Shown: in pieces, positions 34,552 through 43,973 of the stretch
Numbering within the stretch: position 1 is the stretch's first letter
Layout: each line of letters opens with the position of its first letter
Source of the DNA: Photobacterium alginatilyticum
GTDB lineage: Bacteria > Pseudomonadota > Gammaproteobacteria > Enterobacterales > Vibrionaceae
Direction of reading: 5' to 3'
Assembly (NCBI RefSeq): GCF_009910675.1
Contig: NZ_RSEJ01000002.1
Location: 211,923 to 275,922, forward strand
DNA length: 64,000 nt
Program-made: the position numbers and the translations under genes
Notes under the pieces: model-generated
Databases searched by the model: none
What the model saw: only the letters and a program-made list of their open reading frames with translations
What the model was told of the DNA's origin: nothing

Positions 34552-36744
34552 ATGAAAAAGACATTAAAAACCTCATTATCAGCGCTTACCGTTGCGATGT
34601 TACCGATATTGCACAGCCATGCCGATGAATTTAGCTACCCGGAATTCCAGCCATCCCAATCCGATTTTGGTGGTGTAGGTTTGATTCAAATGCCAACAGG
34701 ACGAGCCGCAGCTGAAGGTGAGTTTAACGTTGGTGGTACATTTAATGATGAATACCATCATTATACCGTGTCACTGCAGCTACTGCCTTGGCTGGAATCT
34801 ACGATCCGCTATACCTTAGTGCAAGATCTTCTCTATAGTAACGACCCCAGCTTTAGTGATGATACAAAATATACTGACAAGGGAATTGACTTCAAAGTTC
34901 GCTTACTCGAGGAGAGCTACTGGATACCTGAAACTTCAATCGGTGTACGTGATTTCGGTGGCACCGGATTATTTGATGGTGAGTTCATTGCAGCCAGCAA
35001 ACATATCGGCCCATTTGATTTCACTGTCGGAGTCGGTTGGGGCTATATTGGCAATAGTGCAAATTTAACCGGTGACAAAACAGCCAGCAATGATTGTAAT
35101 CGTAATACCGAGTATAAAGGTAAAGGCGGTAGTGTTGATTTTGATCGCTGGTTTAGTGGATGTAGCGCTGTTTTTGGTGGAGTGGAATATCAAAGCCCTT
35201 GGCAGCCGCTGAGGTTAAAAGTTGAATATGACGGCAACGATTATGCCAGTGACTTCCCGGTTACCCGTGGTGGCATCGACATGACTCAGGACAGCAAATT
35301 CAACTATGGTGCGCTATATCGCCTAGGTGACTGGGGGGACTTACGTGTTAGCTATGAGCGCGGCAATACCTGGACATTCGGCTTTAACCTAAATACCAAC
35401 TTCAATGACCTAAAAGCAATTTGGCAAGACGAACCGCTACCTGCATACCAAAAGCATACACCACACCCGAATGGTAAAAAAAGTGAACTGAGTAATGAGG
35501 AGTGGCTTGAGCTTGCTCAAGACCTACACCAAATTGCTGGGTATGAGAACCCATCAATTTATAGTGACTCAGAAACGGTAACCGTTGTAGCGCCGCAAAC
35601 TAAATACCGTGATAGATCTGAGGCGCACTTACGCGCGGGAACTCTCATTGCCAATCACGTCCCTGAGGCAAAAGAGTACCGCTTAGTTGAAACATCAAAC
35701 CGCCAGGCTGTCACCGAAACGCGAATTGATAGCGAGCAGTTCTTAAAAGTGGCAAACCATGAATACTTTGATGCTAAAGTCGAAGATGCTGCAATAGTTG
35801 ACGTGCCAGAATCACCTAAAGGCTCATTGATTGCCTCATCAGACAAAGATTGGGATGTCAGTGTTGCCCCTACCCTACAACAGTCTTTTGGTGGCTCAGA
35901 GAACTTCTATATGTTCAATATCGGCATCAATGCCGGTGCCAACTATTGGTTTGGCGATCATGTTGAACTCGGCGGCTCTGTCTACTTCAATATCTACGAC
36001 AACTACGACAAATTCTTGTACGAAGTCCCGCCTGATGGTACCGATCTCAAACGCGTTCGAACCCTGGTTCGCCAGTATATCAACGACAATCCTGTTCGAA
36101 TGAATAATCTTCAGCTGACCTGGATGGATCGCCTCGGTGACAACTGGTATAGCCAGGCTTACGGAGGCTACCTGGAGATGATGTTCGGTGGTGTCGGCAG
36201 TGAAATACTTTATCGCCCTCAAGGCAGTAACTGGGCCGTAGGTGTAGATGCTAACTATGTCATTCAGCGTGATCCGGACTCTCAGTTTGGCTTTTTCACT
36301 GAGGAAGTTCAGTTTGATCCTATCACCAACCGAGACTATCGGGTACAAACGGGCGCAATAACAGGCCACGCGACTGTGTATTACCAACCTCAATGGGAGT
36401 GGCTACCAAATACATTGTTCAAAATCAGTGCTGGCCAATACCTGACAGAGGATAAGGGAGTTACTGTCGACTTCTCTAAACAGTTTGACAGTGGTGTTAT
36501 AGCCGGTGCCTTTATCGCACAAACAAACTTGTCTGCTGAAGAGTTCGGTGAAGGGAGCTACAACAAAGGGTTTTATGTCTCTATTCCGTTTGACATCATG
36601 ACGGTTAAACCAAGTACCAATCGAGCTACGATTTCCTGGTTACCACTAACCCGCGATGGTGGACAGATGCTTAATCGCAAATACCAGCTATTCAGTGTAA
36701 CCGATGCACGCTACCCATGGTATGGACGTAAGGCGATAAACTAA
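34552..36744 (+). CDS. yjbH: YjbH/GfcD-family outer-membrane protein
   Basis: The 730-residue precursor has a signal peptide (about 1-24, ending HSHADE) followed by the YjbH signature region SDFGGVGLIQMPTGRAAAEG (about 37-56). The rest is rich in alternating aromatic/polar beta-strands as in an outer-membrane beta-barrel, and ends with WYGRKAIN. YjbH is known as a predicted lipoprotein/porin-like partner in extracellular polysaccharide production and structural work points to a double barrel; here no lipobox is visible. It completes the yjbEFGH-like operon and ends at a bidirectional terminator shared with cysN. Confidence 0.85.
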   Translation: MKKTLKTSLSALTVAMLPILHSHADEFSYPEFQPSQSDFGGVGLIQMPTGRAAAEGEFNVGGTFNDEYHHYTVSLQLLPWLESTIRYTLVQDLLYSNDPSFSDDTKYTDKGIDFKVRLLEESYWIPETSIGVRDFGGTGLFDGEFIAASKHIGPFDFTVGVGWGYIGNSANLTGDKTASNDCNRNTEYKGKGGSVDFDRWFSGCSAVFGGVEYQSPWQPLRLKVEYDGNDYASDFPVTRGGIDMTQDSKFNYGALYRLGDWGDLRVSYERGNTWTFGFNLNTNFNDLKAIWQDEPLPAYQKHTPHPNGKKSELSNEEWLELAQDLHQIAGYENPSIYSDSETVTVVAPQTKYRDRSEAHLRAGTLIANHVPEAKEYRLVETSNRQAVTETRIDSEQFLKVANHEYFDAKVEDAAIVDVPESPKGSLIASSDKDWDVSVAPTLQQSFGGSENFYMFNIGINAGANYWFGDHVELGGSVYFNIYDNYDKFLYEVPPDGTDLKRVRTLVRQYINDNPVRMNNLQLTWMDRLGDNWYSQAYGGYLEMMFGGVGSEILYRPQGSNWAVGVDANYVIQRDPDSQFGFFTEEVQFDPITNRDYRVQTGAITGHATVYYQPQWEWLPNTLFKISAGQYLTEDKGVTVDFSKQFDSGVIAGAFIAQTNLSAEEFGEGSYNKGFYVSIPFDIMTVKPSTNRATISWLPLTRDGGQMLNRKYQLFSVTDARYPWYGRKAIN

Positions 36745-36771
36745 GTATCGGCATGCATTGTTAAGTACCCT

Positions 36772-36811
36772 AATAAGAAAAAGCGAGAGGATGGCCTCTC
36801 GCTTTCTTATT
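36772..36811. terminator. Bidirectional terminator between convergent yjbH and cysN
   Basis: aagcgagagg (36781-36790) pairs with cctctcgctt (36795-36804) around atgg. The stem extends outward into an A-rich left and T-rich right arm, so both strands see a U-tract after the stem. It fits the convergent gene ends on either side. Confidence 0.85.
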
Positions 36812-36838
36812 TTCATTCATTGCAGCTTATCAGCAAGG

Positions 36839-38248
36839 CTATATTTTCTGACACCCCCACTCAGGGTAATGCTTACGAATATAAGCGTTCAGTTCAACTT
36901 CAGCCTGCGTATAGACTTTTTCTGTTGTCGCTTTGGCTGCCGACAATTCTTTGACCATACCCGCACCAACAGTAACATTCGTCATACGGTCAATAATGAT
37001 AAATGAGCCTGTTTGCGAGAGCTCTTGGTATTTATCAACCGTCACTTTTTCTGATAGTGAGATATCAGCAACCGCTATCTCATTCAAGCGAAGTAACGTA
37101 GAATCCTGCTCGTGTTGCTCCAAGGTGTTAACATCAATCTTGTAGCCTAGTCGAGCGACCTTTCCAGAACAGCTTTTCGTGGCAAACTTAAAGCCATACT
37201 CGCGATTAACTTTGAGCGCATCTTCATCCATCCAGACAATGTTTGCCTTAAATTGGCTAATGCACTCAGGTTGGCTCTCAGGGTGAACAATCATGTCGCC
37301 ACGAGAGATATCAATTTCATCCTCAAGGGTCAGAGTTACCGCCATACCCGGGTGAGCCTGCTTCAACTCTCCATCAAAGGTATAAATACGTTCAATGGTC
37401 GAAGTTTTGCCTGACGGAAGAGCAACAACCTCATCACCAACATTGACAATGCCTGAAGCCAACGTTCCACAAAAGCCTCTAAAGTCAAGATTAGGCCGAT
37501 TGACGTATTGCACAGGAAAACGCATACGCTCCAGATCTTTATCTTTACCTACTTTGACGGTTTCCAGTAACTTCATCAGCGTCGCGCCAGGATACCAGTC
37601 CATTTTCTCGCTAGAGGTAACAACATTGTCACCTTTCAATGCTGAGATAGGGACAAAGCGAATATCTTCTATATCAAACCCTTCCGCCATCTTGCGGTAA
37701 TCAGCCTTGATGTTCTGATACACCTCCTGGTCATACCCCACCAAATCCATCTTGTTAATGGCAACAATAATGTGCTTTATTCCCAGCAAGCTACAAATAT
37801 AGCTATGACGTCGAGTCTGGGTCTGAATCCCATGGCGGGCATCTACCATCACAATTGCCAAATCACAGGTTGAAGCCCCTGTTACCATATTGCGAGTATA
37901 CTGTTCATGCCCGGGAGTATCAGCGATGATAAACTTACGCTTATCTGTTGAGAAATAACGATAGGCAACGTCAATCGTAATACCTTGCTCGCGCTCTGAC
38001 TGAAGCCCATCAACCAATAACGCCAGATCGAATGCTTCATTGGTCGTATTGAACTTTTGTGAATCTTTCTCAATGGCAGCCATCTGATCTTCATAGATCA
38101 GTTTGCTGTCATACAATAATCGACCTATCAGTGTGGATTTACCGTCATCCACACTTCCGCAAGTCAAAAAGCGTAGCAAATCTTTGTTTTCATGTACCTT
38201 CAAGTACGCTTCAATATCCGTTGCTATTAGTTTAGAAGAGTGTGACAT
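36839..38248 (-). CDS. cysN: Sulfate adenylyltransferase subunit 1 (GTPase)
   Basis: CysN is the regulatory GTPase of ATP sulfurylase; with CysD it makes adenosine 5'-phosphosulfate (APS). The protein has translation-factor-like G motifs: G1 [14 protein letters not shown]3 DTPGHEQY, G4 NKMD, plus EF-Tu-like domains 2 and 3. I chose the ATG at 38248 (469 aa), which has AAGGA at ideal spacing; the frame is open to 38269. It is the last gene of the operon cysD - SLC13 - cysC - DHH - cysN, an order in which cysN is separated from cysD by three genes. No CysC domain is fused. Confidence 0.94.
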   Translation of the reverse strand: MSHSSKLIATDIEAYLKVHENKDLLRFLTCGSVDDGKSTLIGRLLYDSKLIYEDQMAAIEKDSQKFNTTNEAFDLALLVDGLQSEREQGITIDVAYRYFSTDKRKFIIADTPGHEQYTRNMVTGASTCDLAIVMVDARHGIQTQTRRHSYICSLLGIKHIIVAINKMDLVGYDQEVYQNIKADYRKMAEGFDIEDIRFVPISALKGDNVVTSSEKMDWYPGATLMKLLETVKVGKDKDLERMRFPVQYVNRPNLDFRGFCGTLASGIVNVGDEVVALPSGKTSTIERIYTFDGELKQAHPGMAVTLTLEDEIDISRGDMIVHPESQPECISQFKANIVWMDEDALKVNREYGFKFATKSCSGKVARLGYKIDVNTLEQHEQDSTLLRLNEIAVADISLSEKVTVDKYQELSQTGSFIIIDRMTNVTVGAGMVKELSAAKATTEKVYTQAEVELNAYIRKHYPEWGCQKI

Positions 38249-38277
38249 GGGGGTTCCTTGTACTATCAATACCTTTA

Positions 38278-39234
38278 TTATTGATAAAAATGATTCAGTG
38301 TTTCAACAAATACATCTAGCTGCTCTACTGGCAGAGCATTAATACCGGCAGCGGCTTTACGCCCCCCTCCCGTCGGAAACTGACAGCAAATCTCATCGGC
38401 GCCTGTACGATTTGATAACGGCGCACGAACACTGACGGTATAGTCGGTGTTAGAAGGGTTCATTGTTAAAACTGCATGAGCCTTATTCGGGTTTTGGTTA
38501 GCCAACTCATTACCAAACACACCACTTACACGTCGGGCCCATACCGCTGCGGGCAGCATGAAAACTGTACTAAACACAGTATCCACATACGGCTGCAAAT
38601 CATTCACATGCTTGTAGTCATTTTCATAACCGGCTTTTAGGTGAAAGTATGGCGATTCAGGGTTATTGAGCAACTCAAAAGGATTTTGATAAGGCTGAAG
38701 TTGATGGTACAAGTCTGCTGGTGCAATATGCAAATCATCAAGGCATGAACCATAACCGTTATAGTTAATCAACGTACCAAGCTCACATAAAAATGCTGTT
38801 TGCTCTTCATCAAGACCATTCACTTCTGCCATGGCGTAAGCAACCGAATGTAAGTTGTCACCAAATGCAGCTGCGATCGCCCAATAGATGTACTTATCAC
38901 CAAGGTATTGATTAATCAGCAGGCTAGTGCAAATTTCAGGTGATACATCAATAAGTACTTCGCAATTGTCATGCTGAGGTATAATCCCCGAACGATGATG
39001 ATCACAATAAAAGACAGAGGTGTCACTCGACAACAAGCTAGCCAGCGGCTCAGCATTTTTTTCCATAGATAAGTCAAGTACAGTTACCGAAGTTGCACTT
39101 TGTGGCACTTGCTTGAGTAGCTTGATATCACGCTTCACCCCTGTTACCAGAGTACTTTCTCTAGGCTCAACCCAGCGTAATTGCAACAAAGCAATAATAC
39201 CATCAGCATCGCCGTTGAAAACATCATAATGCAT
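38278..39234 (-). CDS. DHH-family phosphoesterase
   Basis: The 318-residue protein has the DHH signature: NGDADG (7-12) and YCDHHRSG (Asp78-His79-His80), then a C-terminal DHHA1-type substrate-binding region with [14 protein letters not shown]. Family members such as NrnA hydrolyse short oligonucleotides and 3'-phosphoadenosine 5'-phosphate (PAP). The true start is the ATG at 39234, which overlaps the cysC stop codon (TAATG), so translation is coupled to cysC. Being between cysC and cysN suggests a PAP-phosphatase role after PAPS is used; this is inference. It is cytoplasmic, without signal or membrane segment. Confidence 0.85.
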   Translation of the reverse strand: MHYDVFNGDADGIIALLQLRWVEPRESTLVTGVKRDIKLLKQVPQSATSVTVLDLSMEKNAEPLASLLSSDTSVFYCDHHRSGIIPQHDNCEVLIDVSPEICTSLLINQYLGDKYIYWAIAAAFGDNLHSVAYAMAEVNGLDEEQTAFLCELGTLINYNGYGSCLDDLHIAPADLYHQLQPYQNPFELLNNPESPYFHLKAGYENDYKHVNDLQPYVDTVFSTVFMLPAAVWARRVSGVFGNELANQNPNKAHAVLTMNPSNTDYTVSVRAPLSNRTGADEICCQFPTGGGRKAAAGINALPVEQLDVFVETLNHFYQ

Positions 39235-39833
39235 TAGCGTAAATACCCTTTTGCGTCGAGATAATCCAGAACCAGTTTGGCGCACTGTTCAACGGTTATA
39301 CCGTCTGTTTTAACATGAAGCTCCGGAGACAGGGGCGCTTCATAGGCAGAATCGATCCCGGTAAAATGCTTAATTTCGCCAGCACGTGCTTTTTTGTACA
39401 AACCTTTAGGGTCTCGTGATTCACAAACCTCTAGCGGAGTATCAACAAACACCTCAATAAACTGGTCTTCGCCCAATATGTCCCTCACTTGGCTGCGATC
39501 AGTTCTAAACGGTGAGATAAAAGCTGTTAGCACTATGTTACCGGCATCTACAAACAACTTAGAAACTTCACCAATGCGGCGAATATTCTCAACTCTCTCG
39601 GAATCACTAAAGCCAAGATCTTTATTTAAGCCATGACGTACGTTATCACCATCAAGCAAATAGCTATGTTTTCCATTATCAAGCAACAAACGTTCTACAG
39701 CATTCGCAATCGTTGACTTTCCTGAGCCACTTAAACCTGTGAACCATAACACCACCGGTTGCTGCTTTTTGAGTGTTACTCGCTCTTGATGACTGACTGT
39801 ATGTTCATGCCACACAACATTTACATCTGACAT
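39234..39833 (-). CDS. cysC: Adenylylsulfate (APS) kinase
   Basis: CysC phosphorylates APS to PAPS, the universal sulfate donor. The 199-residue protein has a Walker A motif [13 protein letters not shown] (about 32-44), [16 protein letters not shown] (about 60-75) for APS binding, the lid-region FISPFRTDR and [22 protein letters not shown]. Length and motifs are standard for the single-domain kinase. It lies between the SLC13 permease gene (9-bp gap) and the DHH gene (1-bp overlap). PAPS made here can serve both cysteine synthesis and the sulfotransferase encoded at 45942-46790. Confidence 0.95.
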   Translation of the reverse strand: MSDVNVVWHEHTVSHQERVTLKKQQPVVLWFTGLSGSGKSTIANAVERLLLDNGKHSYLLDGDNVRHGLNKDLGFSDSERVENIRRIGEVSKLFVDAGNIVLTAFISPFRTDRSQVRDILGEDQFIEVFVDTPLEVCESRDPKGLYKKARAGEIKHFTGIDSAYEAPLSPELHVKTDGITVEQCAKLVLDYLDAKGYLR

Positions 39834-39842
39834 TATAATTCC

Positions 39843-41558
39843 TTAAAACGGGAAAAAGACTGGGATAATGGCAATAGCCACTATGCTATATACAACAGTG
39901 ACAGGCCAACCCACTCTAACAAAATCTTTAAATTGATAATTACCCGCATTCATAACCATCAGGTTAGTTTGGTAACCAAACGGGCTAATAAAAGAGGCGC
40001 TTGCCGCATAAGCAACGGCCATAACAAAAGGCAGGTAATGAACTCCATATGTATCCGAAAACGCCAATCCAATGGGTAGCATAATCGCGGCTGCCGCACT
40101 GTTGGTCATTGTTTCCGTGAGTAAGACAGTTACTAGAAAGACACCTACAAAAGCAAAGTAAACTGAGCGCCCCCCCAGTATCTCATACAATTGGTCAGAC
40201 ACTGCAGTTGCAAGCCCGGTCGATGTGAATGCATAGGCTATCGTCAAAGAGCAAACAAGAATAACCCACAATTCAAACGGAAACTGCCGTCGAATCGCAG
40301 TTCCATCAAGGATACCGGCGGTCACACATAGAATTAAATAAGCGGCCAAAGCATCAACAAGGGTTAGCGACGTACAGGCAGAGAAGAGTATGGCAGAGAA
40401 AAAGCCCAAAACAGCCAATATATTCTGTAACAAAGAAAGCGGCTCACGTACTTTCTTTCCTGTCAGCAAAAAGAAGTTTCGTGAGATATTCTGACGCTTG
40501 CTGAAATCTTTACCCACAGCAAGAACAAGCTTATCGCCAGCTAATATTGTCTGTTCACCTAACTTTCCAGATAAAGATTGGCCCTGGCGGCTAATAGCGA
40601 CTACTGCCGCATCGAAGCGAGAGCGAAAGTCCGTCTGCTTCAGAGTTTTGTTTACCAGCACCGACTCAGGACTTACGATAACCTCTGTTAAGTTCTGGCT
40701 AAGCAGTTCACTTCGGTCAGCAAATAACTCTACACCATGAAGCGCCTTTAGCTGCTTAACCTCACTGACTTTTCCGGTAAAAACCAGCTTATCATTTACT
40801 TCAACAACCATATCAGGCGTTACCGGTGAAAGCAGTCGGCCACCACGAACGATCTCTGCCAAAAACAAACTATCTAATGCTCGTAATCCATTCTGGCGAA
40901 CAGTTTTACCGATCAACTTACTACCAGGTTTCACCTCTGCATCAAGAAAATATCGCTCGTACGAAGAGCCCAGAACTGAATTCACGGGTAGTGACTTCGT
41001 CATTACCATGACAACAGTACCACACACTAAAAGCAAAATTATCCCGGCAGGAAAAAAGCTAAAAAAGGATAAGCTGGGGAGACCTTGCTCTTCTATTAAT
41101 CCATTAACAACTAAATTGGTCGAGGTACCAATAAGAGTAAGCGTCCCACCAAGAATAGCAAAATATGACAGTGGTATTAATAATTTAGACGGAGGATGAT
41201 CTTGATTAGTTAACACACTCCTCATCAATGTCGCGACAACAGCTGTATTATTAAGCACCGCAGAACTAAATGCTGTCGCTATCGCTAAGCGCAATACGGT
41301 CCAACGGTAGCGGGTATGAAGCAACCTGCTAGAAAGCCACACAAGCAATATCGATCGTTCAAGCGCCAAAGACGCAAGCAGTAATAACAGTAAAGTGATC
41401 ACAGAGCTATTCACACTGTTGGCAAGAACAACACCTTGATCTACAACACCGTTTACATAAAGGATACTAACAGCAGCAAGAAATACTAAACTTGCTTTGA
41501 AAGGGCTGAATATTAACAAAAATATCAGCCCCAAAATGACTATTGCGGTGATGAGCAC
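39843..41558 (-). CDS. SLC13-family permease with RCK_C (TrkA-C) domains, likely sulfate transporter
   Basis: The 571-residue inner-membrane protein has a first block of hydrophobic helices (1-190) including the SLC13/DASS motif IGTSTNLVVNGL (about 142-153). Two cytoplasmic TrkA-C/RCK_C domains follow (about 200-370; LIGKTVRQNGLRA and VLVNKTLKQTDF), then a second helix block with ETMTNSAAAAIMLPIGLA (about 495). This domain order is typical of bacterial SLC13 carriers found with cysteine/sulfate genes. The GTG start at 41558 lies 3 bp after the cysD stop codon. Sulfate (or another divalent anion) import with sodium is the likely role because of its position between cysD and cysC. Confidence 0.88.
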   Translation of the reverse strand: MLITAIVILGLIFLLIFSPFKASLVFLAAVSILYVNGVVDQGVVLANSVNSSVITLLLLLLASLALERSILLVWLSSRLLHTRYRWTVLRLAIATAFSSAVLNNTAVVATLMRSVLTNQDHPPSKLLIPLSYFAILGGTLTLIGTSTNLVVNGLIEEQGLPSLSFFSFFPAGIILLLVCGTVVMVMTKSLPVNSVLGSSYERYFLDAEVKPGSKLIGKTVRQNGLRALDSLFLAEIVRGGRLLSPVTPDMVVEVNDKLVFTGKVSEVKQLKALHGVELFADRSELLSQNLTEVIVSPESVLVNKTLKQTDFRSRFDAAVVAISRQGQSLSGKLGEQTILAGDKLVLAVGKDFSKRQNISRNFFLLTGKKVREPLSLLQNILAVLGFFSAILFSACTSLTLVDALAAYLILCVTAGILDGTAIRRQFPFELWVILVCSLTIAYAFTSTGLATAVSDQLYEILGGRSVYFAFVGVFLVTVLLTETMTNSAAAAIMLPIGLAFSDTYGVHYLPFVMAVAYAASASFISPFGYQTNLMVMNAGNYQFKDFVRVGWPVTVVYSIVAIAIIPVFFPF

Positions 41559-41561
41559 TGA

Positions 41562-42476
41562 CTAGAAATACCCTTCACGTTTTTTCTTTTCCATTGAGCC
41601 AGAGCTATCATGGTCAATGGCACGCCCCTGACGCTCAGAAGTTGTAGTCAAAAGCATTTCCTGGATAATTTCGGGCAACGTCGTCGCCTGAGATTCAACC
41701 GCACCGGTGAGTGGATAGCAGCCCAAAGTTCGAAAACGTACCATTCTATCTTCGACAACTTCACCATCTTTAATCTCCATTCGCTCATCATCAACCATGA
41801 GCAACATGCCATCACGCTCAACTACAGGACGTGACTTAGCAAGATACAAAGAAGGGATTTCGATATTTTCCAAGTAGATATATTGCCAGATATCTAACTC
41901 CGTCCAGTTTGACAAAGGAAAGACCCGAATACTTTCCCCTTTATTGATTTTTCCATTGTAAATGTTCCACAATTCGGGACGTTGGTTTTTCGGATCCCAG
42001 CGGTGGTTCTCATCACGAAAAGAGTATACTCGTTCCTTTGCACGAGACTTTTCTTCATCACGACGAGCCCCCCCAAAAGCGGCATCGAATCCGTGTTTGT
42101 CGAGAGCCTGCTTCAACCCTTGCGTTTTCATGATATCTGTATGTACTGAGCTGCCATGAACAAAAGGATTAATGCCCATTTCAAGCCCTTCAGGGTTTTG
42201 ATGAACAATTAGATTCATCCCCATCTTGCCAGCCATGTAATCACGAAATTCAATCATTTCCTTGAATTTCCACGTTGTATCAACATGCATAAGAGGAAAA
42301 GGAGGTATTCCAGGAGCAAAAGCTTTTTTGGCAAGATGAAGCATAACGGAAGAGTCTTTACCTACCGAGTAGAGCATCACAGGGTTGTCAAATTCAGCAG
42401 CTACTTCACGAATAATGTGAATCGACTCAGCCTCGAGCTGCTTTAGATGGGTTAATTTCTCAGGTGTCATTTTCAT
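41562..42476 (-). CDS. cysD: Sulfate adenylyltransferase subunit 2
   Basis: CysD is the catalytic ATP-pyrophosphatase subunit of ATP sulfurylase and forms APS from sulfate and ATP. The 304-residue protein has the PP-loop [14 protein letters not shown] (about 36-49), the [17 protein letters not shown] motif (about 134-150) and the [13 protein letters not shown] segment (about 248-260), all standard. It is the first gene of the minus-strand cys operon, with a 384-bp upstream region for the promoter. In E. coli this operon type is controlled by CysB; I could not recognise a CysB site by eye. Confidence 0.95.
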   Translation of the reverse strand: MKMTPEKLTHLKQLEAESIHIIREVAAEFDNPVMLYSVGKDSSVMLHLAKKAFAPGIPPFPLMHVDTTWKFKEMIEFRDYMAGKMGMNLIVHQNPEGLEMGINPFVHGSSVHTDIMKTQGLKQALDKHGFDAAFGGARRDEEKSRAKERVYSFRDENHRWDPKNQRPELWNIYNGKINKGESIRVFPLSNWTELDIWQYIYLENIEIPSLYLAKSRPVVERDGMLLMVDDERMEIKDGEVVEDRMVRFRTLGCYPLTGAVESQATTLPEIIQEMLLTTTSERQGRAIDHDSSGSMEKKKREGYF

Positions 42477-42860
42477 CGTGTTTGGTTACATCCGTGATGA
42501 TTTATATAAAAGCCACAGGACTCTTCATCGTGAGTATGAGGTTACTATTGTAAACAGTAAAAAGTTCTCTTACCACAACGTCTGCGAAAGATAGGCGTCA
42601 AAAAGACTTAAAGTAACATTCATTGCCGCATTCGTTTCATACATCGTAAGATGTATCGGGCATATGCATACTTCACGAAGAGAACAGACAATTCACGCAT
42701 TTGCTCAACGACTACAAAAGTGTGAACCTCTGCGTAAAGTGCATTTTAAATGCAGGATATGGGTCGTAAATATAGTAGTATCAACTAATGACACTTCCAT
42801 CAATAGAGTGGAAGAAAAAATAACAATATTCTAACGTTCACTGTAGAAAGAGGTTAGAGC
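42477..42860. promoter_or_regulatory. Divergent control region of cysD and a small membrane-protein gene
   Basis: The 384-bp spacer between divergent genes must contain the cys operon promoter. A small hairpin (atacatc 42640-42646, gatgtat 42651-42657) lies in the middle, and the right half is AT-rich. I did not find a clear -35/-10 pair or a riboswitch-like structure. Confidence 0.35.
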
Positions 42861-43076
42861 ATGTATAAAGCATATGCTCATTTCACTGTAAAACACCCTT
42901 ATATTCACGGGTTTAACTTAATCACATTGTTAGTGATTTTCATGATAAGTGGATATCAACTGTTGGAAAATGAAAACCTAGCATATGCAGCTGGGTTTCT
43001 TCTTATATCAATTCCTACTTTAATATTTGCTAAAGCATCAGATTATAAACGCAAGTATTTAAGTGCTAATAGCTAG
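42861..43076 (+). CDS. Small two-helix membrane protein of unknown function
   Basis: The 71-residue protein has two hydrophobic segments (about 18-36, NLITLLVIFMISGYQLL, and 42-59, AAGFLLISIPTLIFAKA) joined by a short acidic turn and followed by a basic tail, so a helical hairpin in the inner membrane is likely. An AGAGG ribosome binding site 7 nt before the ATG and a strong terminator right after the stop codon support a real single-gene unit. I recognise no family. It separates the cys operon from the polysaccharide genes and is the only plus-strand gene between yjbH and wbpM. Confidence 0.6.
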   Translation: MYKAYAHFTVKHPYIHGFNLITLLVIFMISGYQLLENENLAYAAGFLLISIPTLIFAKASDYKRKYLSANS

Positions 43077-43086
43077 AATAATCAAT

Positions 43087-43126
43087 AAAAAGACAGGCAG
43101 CTTTTTCAAGGTGCCTGTCTTTTTTA
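43087..43126. terminator. Bidirectional terminator between the small membrane-protein gene and the sugar transferase
   Basis: aaaaagacaggca (43087-43099) pairs with tgcctgtcttttt (43112-43124), giving a 13-bp stem whose A-run and T-run ends provide a U-tract on each strand. It lies between two convergent gene ends. Confidence 0.9.
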
Positions 43127-43150
43127 AATTGATTATCATCAAGCCTACAG

Positions 43151-43714
43151 CTATGACCTAACCCTATCGCCAGAACCTTTTCCTGTTGCAGTCTGGAGGA
43201 TCAATCTAAAATAGAGAGAAAGTGAAAAAGTCTCTATCATTTCAGCATCTAAGCTAGCGAGTTGTTTGGGTACGGACATATCTACACCATTGACTTGCGC
43301 CAGCCCCGTTATCCCCGGCAGTACATCTAATACACCACGCTTATTGCGTTCTTCAATCAGTTCTTCTTGATTATATAAACTAGGGCGAGGACCAACGAAA
43401 CTCATTTCACCGCGAAGTACATTAATCAATTGTGGTAACTCATCAAGCTTTGACTTGCGCAAGAAAGCCCCAAATTTCGTTACCGAACTTGCATCAACCA
43501 TATGGGTTGCAACAGAGGCTGTCGAAATTGGCATAGTACGTAGCTTGATCAAAACGAAAGGTTTACCGTTCTTCCCTACTCGCTTTTGACGGAAAACTGG
43601 TGAGCCTGTGTCAAAAAAACCACACACACACACAAGCAACAAAATAGGCCAAAGAAGTAAAAGGCCTAAAAAAGATAGCGTTAAATCTATTAAACGAATA
43701 ATTGGTTGGTTCAT
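43151..43714 (-). CDS. Initiating sugar-1-phosphate transferase (PglC/WcaJ C-terminal family)
   Basis: The 187-residue protein is a small monotopic phosphoglycosyl transferase. It has one N-terminal membrane helix (about 8-30), then PVFRQKRVGKNGKPFVLIKLRTM (split across 40-62), a KSKLDELPQLINVLRGEMSFVGPRPS block (about 97-120) with the DE pair, and LPGITGLAQVNG. This is the catalytic core of the PglC type, which moves a sugar 1-phosphate (often a 6-deoxy-HexNAc such as QuiNAc or diNAcBac) onto undecaprenyl phosphate and primes the repeat unit. It lacks the large N-terminal domain of WbaP. WbpM and WbpV homologs nearby make UDP-QuiNAc or a related sugar plausible as the donor. Confidence 0.9.
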   Translation of the reverse strand: MNQPIIRLIDLTLSFLGLLLLWPILLLVCVCGFFDTGSPVFRQKRVGKNGKPFVLIKLRTMPISTASVATHMVDASSVTKFGAFLRKSKLDELPQLINVLRGEMSFVGPRPSLYNQEELIEERNKRGVLDVLPGITGLAQVNGVDMSVPKQLASLDAEMIETFSLSLYFRLILQTATGKGSGDRVRS

Positions 43715-43973
43715 AACATTTTGGGAGCTGTATGCTCAATACCTCTTAATAACGGCCTACAGTTAGCTAATGGCAAAATCATTAGAAACAATAAAAAGAT
43801 GATACCACAGAGGAGCTACCCGATCAGCCATTACAGCAGGAGTAACAACCTTAAGACGAATAACATACGAACTTCAAACTGTAGATATACTATGATGCTT
43901 TTCGGTACTGAACCCTAGCTTATCAAACAAATTGAGACTAGAATACGAGGCCTGCTTCAATAGGTATAGTATC

